From: Planctomycetia bacterium
GTDB taxonomy: Bacteria; Planctomycetota; Planctomycetia; Gemmatales; Gemmataceae
DNA length: 32,381 bases
Assembly: GCA_005773755.1 (NCBI GenBank)
Contig: SXHE01000867.1
Location: 1-32,381, forward strand
Reading direction: 5' to 3'
The notes under the pieces were generated by a model, which was not told where the DNA came from, made no database searches, and saw only the letters and a program-made list of their open reading frames with translations. Every line of letters begins with the position of its first letter. The first letter of the stretch is position 1. Positions 9,034-16,735 of the stretch are shown here, one piece after another. The translations under genes were made by a program, and so were the position numbers.

Positions 9034-9918
9034 GTGCCAGTTGTCGTCACCTGCCCGTCCTGCCGCAACGACCTCCTGGTTGCCGGGGCCGCGGAGTCGT
9101 ACCTGCGGAACTGCCCCACCTGTGGCGACCCGGTCACGGTGCCCGCGGCCGGCGCGTCGCCCGCGCCGGCCACACTCGCCGTTGCAACAACCCGGCCCGA
9201 TGCCGCACGCGGCTGGCGTCCTCCCACCGTCCGCCGATCTCAGGTGCTGATTGCCCTCGCGTGCGTCGGGTTGGTCGCGGCCACGGTCGGGAGCTGGCTG
9301 CTGTACGAACGCCAGGAGAAGCGCGAACGGGCCAACCGGGTACTCGAAGCGCAATTCGCTAACAATCGGGCGCTCGTCGCCAACCGCGAGCTGTCGTACT
9401 GGGCGAAGAAAGGGATTCCGCCCGCGTACCTCCGCTCGTTGCAGAAGCAAGCGACCGAACTCGATGAGGAGGCGAAGGCGAAGGACGCGGAACTGGACCG
9501 GCGCTGGGGCGCGGACCGGAAGGGGCTGCGCGAGCTGGGCGACGGCCGCGCGGAAGCGTGCGGTGAGTGTCTGGTGAAGAGCGCGAAGGGGGCCGAGGCC
9601 CGGCTCCACGAGAACGCGCTGGCGATGGGCAAGGAGCTCGTGCAACTCGAAGCGCGGATCGCCGCGGAGCTGCCACCGAAACCCGTCGAGGTGCCGAAGT
9701 TCGACCGGACCACCGAGAAGGGCGAGCGCGAGTTTCAGGAGTTCCAAGCGGCGTTCCCCGCGAGGCGCGAGCGTGCGCGGGCGGAGGCCGAGGCCGCGCG
9801 CGCCAAGCGGTTCCGCGCCGAATCGGGGCCGATCGTGGAAAAGTGGGTCGCGCGCACGCGCGACGAGAACCGGAAGATGATCGAAGACTTCGAGCACCCG
9901 GTTCTGGGCCGCAACTAG
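9034..9918 (+). CDS. Membrane-anchored zinc-ribbon / coiled-coil protein
   Basis: The 294-residue protein starts at GTG 9034. Two CPxC pairs (C7/C10 and C27/C30) form an N-terminal zinc ribbon, a module common at the N-termini of planctomycete membrane proteins. After a Pro/Ala-rich linker comes one transmembrane helix (residues about 70-90, VLIALACVGLVAATVGSWLL). The rest is a long, highly charged coiled coil rich in Glu, Arg, Lys and Ala (residues about 95-290). The ribbon is therefore probably cytoplasmic and the coiled coil outside, but topology was not computed. I do not recognise a function. It ends 140 bases before tRNA-Asp and is the last host-like gene before the integrase. Confidence 0.7.
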   Translation: MPVVVTCPSCRNDLLVAGAAESYLRNCPTCGDPVTVPAAGASPAPATLAVATTRPDAARGWRPPTVRRSQVLIALACVGLVAATVGSWLLYERQEKRERANRVLEAQFANNRALVANRELSYWAKKGIPPAYLRSLQKQATELDEEAKAKDAELDRRWGADRKGLRELGDGRAEACGECLVKSAKGAEARLHENALAMGKELVQLEARIAAELPPKPVEVPKFDRTTEKGEREFQEFQAAFPARRERARAEAEAARAKRFRAESGPIVEKWVARTRDENRKMIEDFEHPVLGRN

Positions 9919-10004
9919 CTCTGCTGGCGCTCCTGAATCCACGCCCGCGAGTCACGAACCAACCCGGCAGCCTGTTGGGACACGGTTTGTTCGCGCCGGG
10001 GGTC

Positions 10005-10032
10005 TTGCCGGGCAAGTCCGGGCTGTTAGAAT
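10005..10032 (+). promoter_or_regulatory. Probable tRNA-Asp promoter
   Basis: TTGCCG (10005-10010) and TAGAAT (10027-10032) are 16 bases apart. The inferred start, near 10039, is 20 bases before the tRNA, a usual distance. Consensus match only. Confidence 0.45.
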
Positions 10033-10058
10033 CTGCTATGACGGAATCGCCGTGCGTT

Positions 10059-10132
<74 letters not shown>

Positions 10133-10146
10133 CTCATATTTTTCAA

Positions 10147-10211
10147 GCACTTGCGGCGGGTCTTGACCGCCGGGCACCGGCCATAATATGCGGCCGGTGC
10201 CTCATAAGTGC
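10147..10211. promoter_or_regulatory. Nested inverted repeats over the putative integrase promoter
   Basis: Three stems nest between the tRNA and the integrase. The outer stem is GCACTT (10147-10152) with AAGTGC (10206-10211). Inside are CGGCGG (10154-10159) with CCGCCG (10167-10172), and GGCACCGGCC (10173-10182) with GGCCGGTGCC (10192-10201). TTGACC (10163-10168) and TAATAT (10184-10189), spaced 15, could be the integrase promoter. The 10-bp dyad flanks its -10 box, which suits an operator for autoregulation or excision control. GTGCCTC also occurs twice 10 bases apart (10198 and 10208), like arm-type integrase sites. Confidence 0.5.
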
Positions 10212-10311
10212 CTCCTGTGTCAGTCGTGTCGCACCGTGTGGCAAACCGGGGTCGGATGACCCGCCCCGGTCCCAACCACCACGTGTCCCGTCAAGGGAAA
10301 GCGACACGCTC

Positions 10312-11562
10312 ATGGCAAATCTCGGCAAAAAGGGTGACGTTTACTGCGTCCGGTTCCGGTTCGGTGGCAAGGAGTACAAGAAGTCCCTCAAAACGCGGGA
10401 CGAGTCTGCCGCCGGCGCTGCCCTGCACCTGATCGAACTCACCCTCCACCGGCTCCACACCGGACAGCTTCACGTCCCCGCACTCGTCGATCCCGGCGAT
10501 TTCGTCGTCAGCGGTGGCACTCTACTGGCGCCCGTCGAACGCCCGCAGGCGGCCGAAACGCCGCCACCCCCTCCCTCCACCTGCGAACTGATCGACCTCT
10601 ACACCGCGGCGCAGAAAAATCTGCTCGCCCCGTCGTACCTGTCCAGCCAGGCCATGCACCTGAGGCACCTGACGAGGCACCTCGGGCGGCGGGCGGACGG
10701 GCCGTGCGACGCGGTCACGTTCCGGGACCTCGACGGCTACCTCCAGGCGCGACTCGCCGAGCGGCACCCCAACACCGCCGAGCGCGAGCGGATCACGCTG
10801 CTGCAGTTCTACAAGTGGGTCGTGCGGCAGCAGTATCTGGGCGCGTCCCCGGCCGCCGGCCTGGCGCCGATCAAGGGGGGCGAGGACCGACCGCCGTTCC
10901 GCACCTCGGCAGAAGTGGAGCGGATCATCGAGCGCGGCGGCCTCGACGACGAGCAACGGCTCGACCTGTGGGAGTGCCTGTACCTGAGCCCGCCCGAGAT
11001 CGCCGGCCTGCTCGCCACGGTCAAGACGAACGCCGCGACCGACTACGGGTACCTTCTGCACGCGATCCCGGCGTACACCGGCATGCGGCGGGGCGAGGTG
11101 CTCCGACTGCGGTGGGTCGACGTGGACCTGGACGAGGGTTACGTGTCGGCCCGCAGCCGCAAGCAGTCGCGGCGCAAGCGGGAGACGATCCGCCGGATCA
11201 CGCTCCACCCAGAGTTGAAGGCTGATCTCCTCGCGTGGCGGGCAACCCGGGTGCGTGGGCAGTGCGTGATCTGCGAGCCGGACGGGGACGGGCCGATCAG
11301 CAACGACCGCGCCAACCGGGTGTTCTGGCAGCCGATGCGAAAAACCACGTGGTGCCTGGACAACGGCCGCGACCTGTTCAAGGTCGGCTTCCACACGTAC
11401 CGGCACTCGTTCGCGTCGAACCTGGCGGCGGCCGGGGTGGATCAGCGGGTGATCGACGAGTTCATGGGCCACACGACCGAGGCGATGCGCAAGCGGTACC
11501 GGCACCTGTTCCCCTCGAACAAGAAGTCCGCGATCGAGAGTTTCTCGCTGGCGGTCACCTGA
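10312..11562 (+). CDS. Tyrosine recombinase (site-specific integrase)
   Basis: The product from ATG 10312 is 416 residues; the frame is open further upstream but would run through the tRNA. The catalytic set is complete: Arg in TGMRRGEV (R259), HTYRH (H361, R364), His in GHTTE (H387) and the nucleophile Tyr in KRYRHLF (Y396). A core-binding SAM-like helical domain precedes it (residues about 90-190). The N-terminal 60 residues include a short beta-rich segment (GKKGDVYCVRFRFGGKEYKKS), which resembles the arm-binding domain of phage integrases. Integration into the 3' end of a tRNA gene is the usual habit of this family, and this gene directly follows tRNA-Asp. The enzyme would both integrate and excise the element. 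Confidence 0.95.
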   Translation: MANLGKKGDVYCVRFRFGGKEYKKSLKTRDESAAGAALHLIELTLHRLHTGQLHVPALVDPGDFVVSGGTLLAPVERPQAAETPPPPPSTCELIDLYTAAQKNLLAPSYLSSQAMHLRHLTRHLGRRADGPCDAVTFRDLDGYLQARLAERHPNTAERERITLLQFYKWVVRQQYLGASPAAGLAPIKGGEDRPPFRTSAEVERIIERGGLDDEQRLDLWECLYLSPPEIAGLLATVKTNAATDYGYLLHAIPAYTGMRRGEVLRLRWVDVDLDEGYVSARSRKQSRRKRETIRRITLHPELKADLLAWRATRVRGQCVICEPDGDGPISNDRANRVFWQPMRKTTWCLDNGRDLFKVGFHTYRHSFASNLAAAGVDQRVIDEFMGHTTEAMRKRYRHLFPSNKKSAIESFSLAVT

Positions 11563-11651
11563 GAGGCGACTCACACTGTTGCCGTACGGGGCGCGCCGCG
11601 GGCTGGTTCCTCCGCGGTGCGCCCGTCTCGTGAGTCGCAGGGGAGCAATTC

Positions 11652-13967
11652 GTGGCGAACGAAGGCGTGCGAGAGTGGGACGGGACCGCGGTCGTGCCGG
11701 GCCAGGTACTGATCCTGTTGGAGGTGCCCGCCACTTCGGCCTCATCCGCCGCACGTATAGTTGCCGGCTCGGGGGGCGGAACGCCTGTTACGTTTTGTGC
11801 GTCTCTCCTGCCCGCCTTCCTGCTCGTTCACCGCCATGCATTTTTCGTCTCCCCCGATAGCGCACCCCTCGTGACCGCGGCGGCGCTCTTCCCCGACGCC
11901 GCGCAGCCCGAAGCGACGATCCTGACGACCGTCCTCGAAGCGGATTGTTGGGTCGATCTCGGCCTTCTCGATCTGCTCCTTCGCACGGTAACCAGCAACT
12001 CCGTGTGTCGGCCTCGTGCCGAGGAGGAATTGGTCGGAGAAGCCCGGCTGAATGCGGCCGGTGCGGGCGAAAACCGGTCCCAGATCCCGACCAATTCGTA
12101 CCAAAATCTGCCGTTTCGGGACCGGATTGCCAACCTGCTCGCCGTGGCGGATCAGTTGGCGGAGCGGGCAGAGGCACTCGCAGACGAAGTCGAACGGCCG
12201 CACGAGGCGGAGTACCGCCTCCGCTCGCTCAGCCCGGACGCGGCACTCACGAACGCCGGAACGGTCCACAGTTCACTGGCCGCTCATGCGGCCGACTACC
12301 TCCGCCGACGGACGTTGGGGGCCGCGCACCCTCCGGCGAGCGGAGGTTCCGACAGTCTCACCGGCCCGGTCGAAGGGTTACCGAACCAGGTGTTAAACGG
12401 AGCGACCTTCTGTGGAATCGGTACGGCGCTAAGGGGCACGCTGGCGCTGGTGGCGATGCCGTGCCTGAGTCATGACGGCAGCCGAATCGTGAGCGCGCGG
12501 CTGGACGATCTTCGCGCCGCCGCCGAGGATCGATACAGAGATGCGTCGAGAGAACTGCGCCGGCATCCCGAAGCTCATACCGCCTTCCGGTGGGAGGGTG
12601 AGACCGTCTCTCGTGATCGGAATCGCGTGGACACAACCGAAGCGCTCCGCGGTTGGCTCCGCGTCGCCGGGAAACGTCTCGTCGATCGGTGGGGCTTGCC
12701 CGTCGCGATCCCGGAAACGGCGACCGGCGAATTGACACAGAACGCTGAGCACTGGGGTTGTTGGGCGGCATGCGATGGCGCTCTCTGGGCGTGGCGCGAA
12801 TTGGTCCGCATGGCCGAGGTGATCCGGTTCGCCACGGCGACTGCGACGATCGCACCGCGGTACGATGTCGCCCCCCGCCTGCGATCGATGGAACCGAACC
12901 TGGATGTGTACCGGCGGCTCGGCATACCGGTGCTGCGCCCCCACTCGAAGCACGTGTTCCTCGCCGGCCGCGTTCGGGATCTCAGGCTCCGCTGCTTCGC
13001 CGCTGTCGGACTCAGTCGCGGTTACTTTCATCGTGGGACCAGTCGCCTCGCCGGGTATTTCTTCGGGGCGGACGAACCGGTGGCCGCGATCGCCGCGGAA
13101 CTCTACGCCGGCGACGCAGTACGGGAAGCCAGAGCCGCTTGCCCGCCGCCCGCCGTGCAGGGAGAGGACGAAGACGGGGACAAGGAGGACGGCGTCGATC
13201 TCGGGTCCGTCCGTGACGCCGCGCTGGAGCGGTACGCGGCCCTCCAACAAACCCAACCGCTGTTGGCGGAGTCGTGGCAGCGCCGCGCCGAGGGCCTGTT
13301 GAATGCGGCGATTGTCGGCATCCCCGACGCCCGGCTGGGAACCTTCTTGGCGTGCGAATACCACGAACCGAACTTCGATTCTTTGGACGCCGTGCGAATG
13401 CTGAACCTGCTCGCGTCCGACGTCGTCTACGAACTCCAGCCGTGTCTGGAGGACCGGTCGGCGGACACGATCTGGGCGCGACTCGGGCGATCGTCCCAGG
13501 ACGAGTTGTACCGGCGGCTCTCCTCGGAACACCCGGACACGTTCGCCGCATGGGCGCGGAACCGTGTTTCGGGTGCGGCGGGCGTGGAAGGCTTGAACTT
13601 GGGTTCCGATGCCTACCCCACCCCAGACTCGGGGGGGGCGCACCCGACGCGCGGCCGCCGGCCTGACCTGTATTTGTCCCGCGGGCGGACGCTGGGCGGC
13701 CGGTTCACCGCGATGGCGAGCCGCCCCCTCGTCCTCCAGCAGGAGGTTCTACTCACCGCCGACGAGGTGATGCTCGAAGTCGCCCACGCGCTGCAAGCCC
13801 GCGGCTACAAATCGCTCGGCATTGCTGGCGAGGAGTTCCTGGTCGAAGTTCCCGATCGCGGTGCCCAGGCGGCACAGGCCGCCGTCGAGGAAGCGTGCGC
13901 GGCGGGTGCCGCCCGACTCCTCGGCAATCTCGCTTCCGTCTCGGTCGATCCTTGTGAGTTCTGGTGA
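11652..13967 (+). CDS. Degenerate family A DNA polymerase homologue, probably inactive
   Basis: The 771-residue protein starts at GTG 11652 after GGGAG (spacing about 7). It tracks PolA family order. Residues about 340-390 (RWGLPV..TATGELTQNAEH) match the GLPV..TKTG..ST..E segment. RLRSMEPNLDVY (409-420) matches the GRLSSSDPNLQNI block. HVFLAGRVRDLRLRCFA (434-450) matches motif A. QRRAEGLLNAAIVGIP (543-558) matches motif B. RTLGGRF (679-685) and GEEFLVEVP (726-734, motif C) follow, and VDPCEFW matches the usual C-terminus. Key residues are changed: the motif A Asp is R440, the Glu after it R445, the motif B Lys is G548, the aromatic positions are A552 and G556, and HDE has become G-E-E. Residues about 45-115 look like a worn 3'-5' exonuclease fold. 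It is intact as an ORF, so it was probably kept for a non-catalytic role. The polymerase identity is my alignment by eye. Confidence 0.7.
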   Translation: MANEGVREWDGTAVVPGQVLILLEVPATSASSAARIVAGSGGGTPVTFCASLLPAFLLVHRHAFFVSPDSAPLVTAAALFPDAAQPEATILTTVLEADCWVDLGLLDLLLRTVTSNSVCRPRAEEELVGEARLNAAGAGENRSQIPTNSYQNLPFRDRIANLLAVADQLAERAEALADEVERPHEAEYRLRSLSPDAALTNAGTVHSSLAAHAADYLRRRTLGAAHPPASGGSDSLTGPVEGLPNQVLNGATFCGIGTALRGTLALVAMPCLSHDGSRIVSARLDDLRAAAEDRYRDASRELRRHPEAHTAFRWEGETVSRDRNRVDTTEALRGWLRVAGKRLVDRWGLPVAIPETATGELTQNAEHWGCWAACDGALWAWRELVRMAEVIRFATATATIAPRYDVAPRLRSMEPNLDVYRRLGIPVLRPHSKHVFLAGRVRDLRLRCFAAVGLSRGYFHRGTSRLAGYFFGADEPVAAIAAELYAGDAVREARAACPPPAVQGEDEDGDKEDGVDLGSVRDAALERYAALQQTQPLLAESWQRRAEGLLNAAIVGIPDARLGTFLACEYHEPNFDSLDAVRMLNLLASDVVYELQPCLEDRSADTIWARLGRSSQDELYRRLSSEHPDTFAAWARNRVSGAAGVEGLNLGSDAYPTPDSGGAHPTRGRRPDLYLSRGRTLGGRFTAMASRPLVLQQEVLLTADEVMLEVAHALQARGYKSLGIAGEEFLVEVPDRGAQAAQAAVEEACAAGAARLLGNLASVSVDPCEFW

Positions 13968-14371
13968 ACGCCGGCTTACGCATCTCGGGCGGATGCCGGC
14001 GCATGTTGCGCCGACATGTCGTGGCTAAGAATTGCCCCTTGTCCGGTCACCCGAACCGGAATATGATCTTCTCGGGATGAGGGGTGAGGAACTCCTCCGA
14101 CGGATCACGCACCGCTAACGCGGTTCACCGCTCCGACCTCATCCGACGGACTGCCCGGCCGCTTCGGCCAACGGCATCCCAATCAGACCCAGCAGACACC
14201 GGGTTACAAAGCCCTCAGACGGCTTTGTTGGGATGTCGTTTCCACTTTCAGTAGTCCGAACCTTCCACACACACATTCCGCAGTAACTCCACCGTCCGCT
14301 GGGCTGGTCCCGCGTTCACGCGTTCCGGGGCGTGCATCGGGTCTCAGACTCCCGGATCAGAAGGAGTTTCG
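13968..14371 (+). other. Gene-free structured region before the HTH operon
   Basis: I see no gene in these 404 bases. They hold a chain of hairpins (14042-14235, listed separately), then about 120 bases of plain sequence leading to a strong Shine-Dalgarno, AGAAGGAG (14360-14367), for the gene at 14372. The region probably carries the promoter and leader of that operon, but no convincing -35/-10 pair stands out. Confidence 0.6.
14042..14235 (+). ncRNA. Candidate structured RNA with two three-way junctions
   Basis: The following perfect stems occur in order. TCCGGT/ACCGGA pairs 14042-14047 with 14055-14060. Module 1 has outer stem GGATGAGG (14075-14082) with CCTCATCC (14137-14144), enclosing GAGG-AACT-CCTC (14086-14097) and ACCGC-TAAC-GCGGT (14111-14124). 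GGCCG-CTT-CGGCC follows at 14157-14169. Module 2 has outer stem CATCCCAA (14175-14182) with TTGGGATG (14228-14235), enclosing ACCC/GGGT (14187-14190 with 14201-14204) and CAAAGCC/GGCTTTG (14207-14213 with 14221-14227). Both strands would fold alike. It could be a leader RNA, a stand-alone RNA, or a DNA structure used in replication or transfer. Strand is assumed from the downstream operon. Confidence 0.45.
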
Positions 14372-14761
14372 ATGGTCATCCCGACCGTCCGACCGGCCCG
14401 ACCCGGTGGCGGGCCGGCGCCCCCCGATCCCCTCCTCGCCCGGCTCGTGGCGATGGAGTCGCAGATCGCCGACCTCTGCGGCCACCTGCCAACCGTCCTG
14501 CAGAAACTCGACGCCCTCAGCGAACTCCTCGGCAGTCGCCGGAAAGAGAGCTACGTCGTCGAGGAAGTCGCGGAGTTGACCGGTCGGAGCGAGTACACGA
14601 TCCGGCGCTGGATCACTGAAGGGAAGCTCAAGGCCGTTCGGATCACCGAGGGCGGCCCGCGCGGGCGCCTCCTTATTCCGCGGAGCGAACTCGACCGCCT
14701 CGTGGCCTGCGGACGCGGCGCTGAAGTACCGGCCACGGCCCTCAACCAGGAGGGCGTCTGA
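14372..14761 (+). CDS. Excisionase-like helix-turn-helix protein
   Basis: The 129-residue protein has an excellent Shine-Dalgarno. Residues about 55-110 form a MerR/excisionase-type winged HTH: SYVVEEVAELTGRSEYTIRRWITEGKL followed by a basic wing (GGPRGRLLIPRSELDRLVA). The N-terminal 50 residues are Pro-rich and then helical, probably for dimerisation. In integrative elements such proteins direct the integrase towards excision or regulate early genes, and either role fits here. Its stop overlaps the start of the RuvB-like gene by one base (TGATG), so it heads a four-gene, translationally coupled operon. Confidence 0.82.
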   Translation: MVIPTVRPARPGGGPAPPDPLLARLVAMESQIADLCGHLPTVLQKLDALSELLGSRRKESYVVEEVAELTGRSEYTIRRWITEGKLKAVRITEGGPRGRLLIPRSELDRLVACGRGAEVPATALNQEGV

Positions 14762-15711
14762 TGGGCCGCGGACCGTACCAAGTCGAAGACTTCGTCGGGC
14801 AGAAGCGGGCGCTCCGAGCCGCCCTGCGACTCCAAGACGGGGCCACGATGCGCGGGGAGCCAGCCCCGCACATGTTATTCGAGGGCCCTTCGGGGTGCGG
14901 GAAGAGTATGGCCGCGCTCACCCTGGGCGTCCGGGCGGGTACGACGGTTATCAAGTTCAACGGGAAAACTTCGGTCGAAGAGATCGCCGGGAAACTGGCC
15001 GCGATGAAAGCGTGTGATATCGCGTTTTTCGATGAATGTCACAACCTTCCTGGTGACCCACAGGAACTCCTGTTCACGGTCATCGACGCCAATGAACTCC
15101 CCGCGGCGCTCGTGCCCGGCGCAAAGCCGGACGAACCCGTGACCGTGGCGCCGATCACACTGATCTTCGCGACCGACCGTCCGGGGAAGCTCCTCAACGC
15201 TCTCCAGAAGCGGATCCCGTTGAAGGTGGAGTTCGAACCGTACGCGCTTGACGAGATGAAAGAGATTGTGGCCCGGATCGGGACGCGGCGCGGGATCTTG
15301 CTCAGCGCCCAAGCCGCGGGCCAACTCGCCCAGGTCTGCCACGGCCTCCCTCGGCGGGCGGAGCACCACGTCAACAACCTTCGGCTGACGTTCGCCGACT
15401 CCGAGCAAAGACAGCTCGGGATCGACGACGTCCGCGTCTACCTGGACGAGATCGGCATGGACGCGGACGGCTTGGACCGGTCCGCGAGAAAGTACCTGAA
15501 GTTTCTCCGGCGGAACGAGAGCGCTTCGGCCGAGGCCATCGCGGCGTTCCTCGGGACGGACATCGACAACCTGAAGAACCAGATCGAGCAGCCGCTCCGG
15601 TTCCGCGGCCTTGTCACCGTCGGCTCCGGCGGCCGCACCCTGACGGAAAAGGGAACGGAATGGGCGGAGCAACGCAAGGCCCGACAAACAAAGGGGGACA
15701 ACCGTGGCTAA
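14761..15711 (+). CDS. RuvB-like AAA+ ATPase
   Basis: The 316-residue protein opens with a VEDFVGQKRALRAALRLQ segment typical of clamp-loader/RuvB N-termini. Walker A is GPSGCGKS (residues about 41-48), Walker B is IAFFDECH (about 87-94), and a sensor-like LIFATDRPGKL is followed by an arginine in LQKRIPLKVEF. The lid carries GLPRRAEHHVNNL, matching RuvB's sensor 2 (GxPR). The C-terminal 80 residues (RKYLKFLRRNESASAEAIAAFLG) resemble the RuvB winged helix. RuvB moves Holliday junctions with RuvA, and no RuvA or RuvC is visible here, so the partner may instead be the MoxR/VWA pair encoded next. The gene end overlaps the next start by 8 bases. Confidence 0.85.
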   Translation: MGRGPYQVEDFVGQKRALRAALRLQDGATMRGEPAPHMLFEGPSGCGKSMAALTLGVRAGTTVIKFNGKTSVEEIAGKLAAMKACDIAFFDECHNLPGDPQELLFTVIDANELPAALVPGAKPDEPVTVAPITLIFATDRPGKLLNALQKRIPLKVEFEPYALDEMKEIVARIGTRRGILLSAQAAGQLAQVCHGLPRRAEHHVNNLRLTFADSEQRQLGIDDVRVYLDEIGMDADGLDRSARKYLKFLRRNESASAEAIAAFLGTDIDNLKNQIEQPLRFRGLVTVGSGGRTLTEKGTEWAEQRKARQTKGDNRG

Positions 15712-16735
15712 GACCAAGAACACCGTCATCACCGTCCCGATCGGGCGGCCCCTCGTGGCGGTCCTGGACGTCTGCTTCGCCGCCGGGCAGACCCCACTGC
15801 TCGCCGGGGGCACCGGCGTCGGCAAGAGCACGCAACTTGAAGACTACGCCCGTTCCCAGGACTGGGAATACCGGCAGATGGATCTGTCTCTCATGGAGCC
15901 GCCCGATCTGGTCGGAATGCCGAAACTGGACGGCAAAGTGACACGCTACCTGCCGCCGGTGGTTCTACCAACCGTGGATGACGGCGCGGGGTTACTCGCG
16001 CTGGAAGAGATCAACCGGGCCCCGGAGTACATGCGGGCACCCTGCCTGCAACTCCTCACGGCCCGGTGCCTCAACGACTACCGCCTGCCGACAACTTGGA
16101 AGCTGGTGGCGGCGATCAACCCGGCCGAGGACGGCTACGCCGCGGACGAGCTCGACCCGGCACTGGAGTCGAGGTTCGTGCGCATCAACGTGGTCGCCAG
16201 TCCGGACGAGTGGGCCGAGTGGGCACGAGAGCACAAGGTCGACCGGCGGGTGATCGAGTACGTCCTGTCTGACCCGGGCGTGTTCGATGCCCCCACGAGT
16301 AACCCGAGGGCGTGGACCGCGGTCGCGAAGTTGCTCAAGGAGGGTGAAAAACTCGGCACCCCTTCGGGTCTGCTCCAGGCGGTGACCGCCGGGTGCGTCG
16401 GGGTCGAGCGGGCCGCATCGTTCCTGCGGTTCATCAAGGACCGGGTCAAGCCGCTGAACGCCGATCAGATCCTACGGGGGTACAAGAAGGTCCGCTCGGC
16501 CCTGACGGCGTGGGTGACCGAGGGCAAACTCGATCTGGTTCAGGGGTCGGTGCTGAAGGTCAAGCAGCGGCTTCAGTCGCGTACCGAGTACACCGCGGCC
16601 CGGGAATACACGGCTGCGTGGAAGAACCTCGGCCGGCTCCTGGCTGACTTGCCGGGCGATCTGCGCGAGGACATGGAGGAGTTCTTCCGGGAGCACGATT
16701 ACGACGTCCCCGCCCCTGTCGGGGGGACGAAATGA
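15704..16735 (+). CDS. MoxR-like AAA+ ATPase
   Basis: The 343-residue protein starts at GTG 15704 after AAGGGGGA, inside the end of the RuvB-like gene. Walker A is GGTGVGKS (residues about 34-41). The MoxR hallmark follows: MDLSLMEPPDLVGMPKLDG, then a Walker B region GLLALEEINRAP, then a sensor LVAAINPAEDGYAADELDPALESRF with the arginine finger. MoxR ATPases remodel or activate proteins together with a von Willebrand A (VWA) partner, often inserting metal or cofactor. The four-base overlap with the VWA gene at 16732 supports such a pair. Confidence 0.92.
   Translation: MAKTKNTVITVPIGRPLVAVLDVCFAAGQTPLLAGGTGVGKSTQLEDYARSQDWEYRQMDLSLMEPPDLVGMPKLDGKVTRYLPPVVLPTVDDGAGLLALEEINRAPEYMRAPCLQLLTARCLNDYRLPTTWKLVAAINPAEDGYAADELDPALESRFVRINVVASPDEWAEWAREHKVDRRVIEYVLSDPGVFDAPTSNPRAWTAVAKLLKEGEKLGTPSGLLQAVTAGCVGVERAASFLRFIKDRVKPLNADQILRGYKKVRSALTAWVTEGKLDLVQGSVLKVKQRLQSRTEYTAAREYTAAWKNLGRLLADLPGDLREDMEEFFREHDYDVPAPVGGTK

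Noticed and set aside
14761..15711. Housekeeping RuvB
   Set aside because: No RuvA or RuvC nearby, it is embedded in an element operon, and several RuvB signature residues differ; called RuvB-like only.
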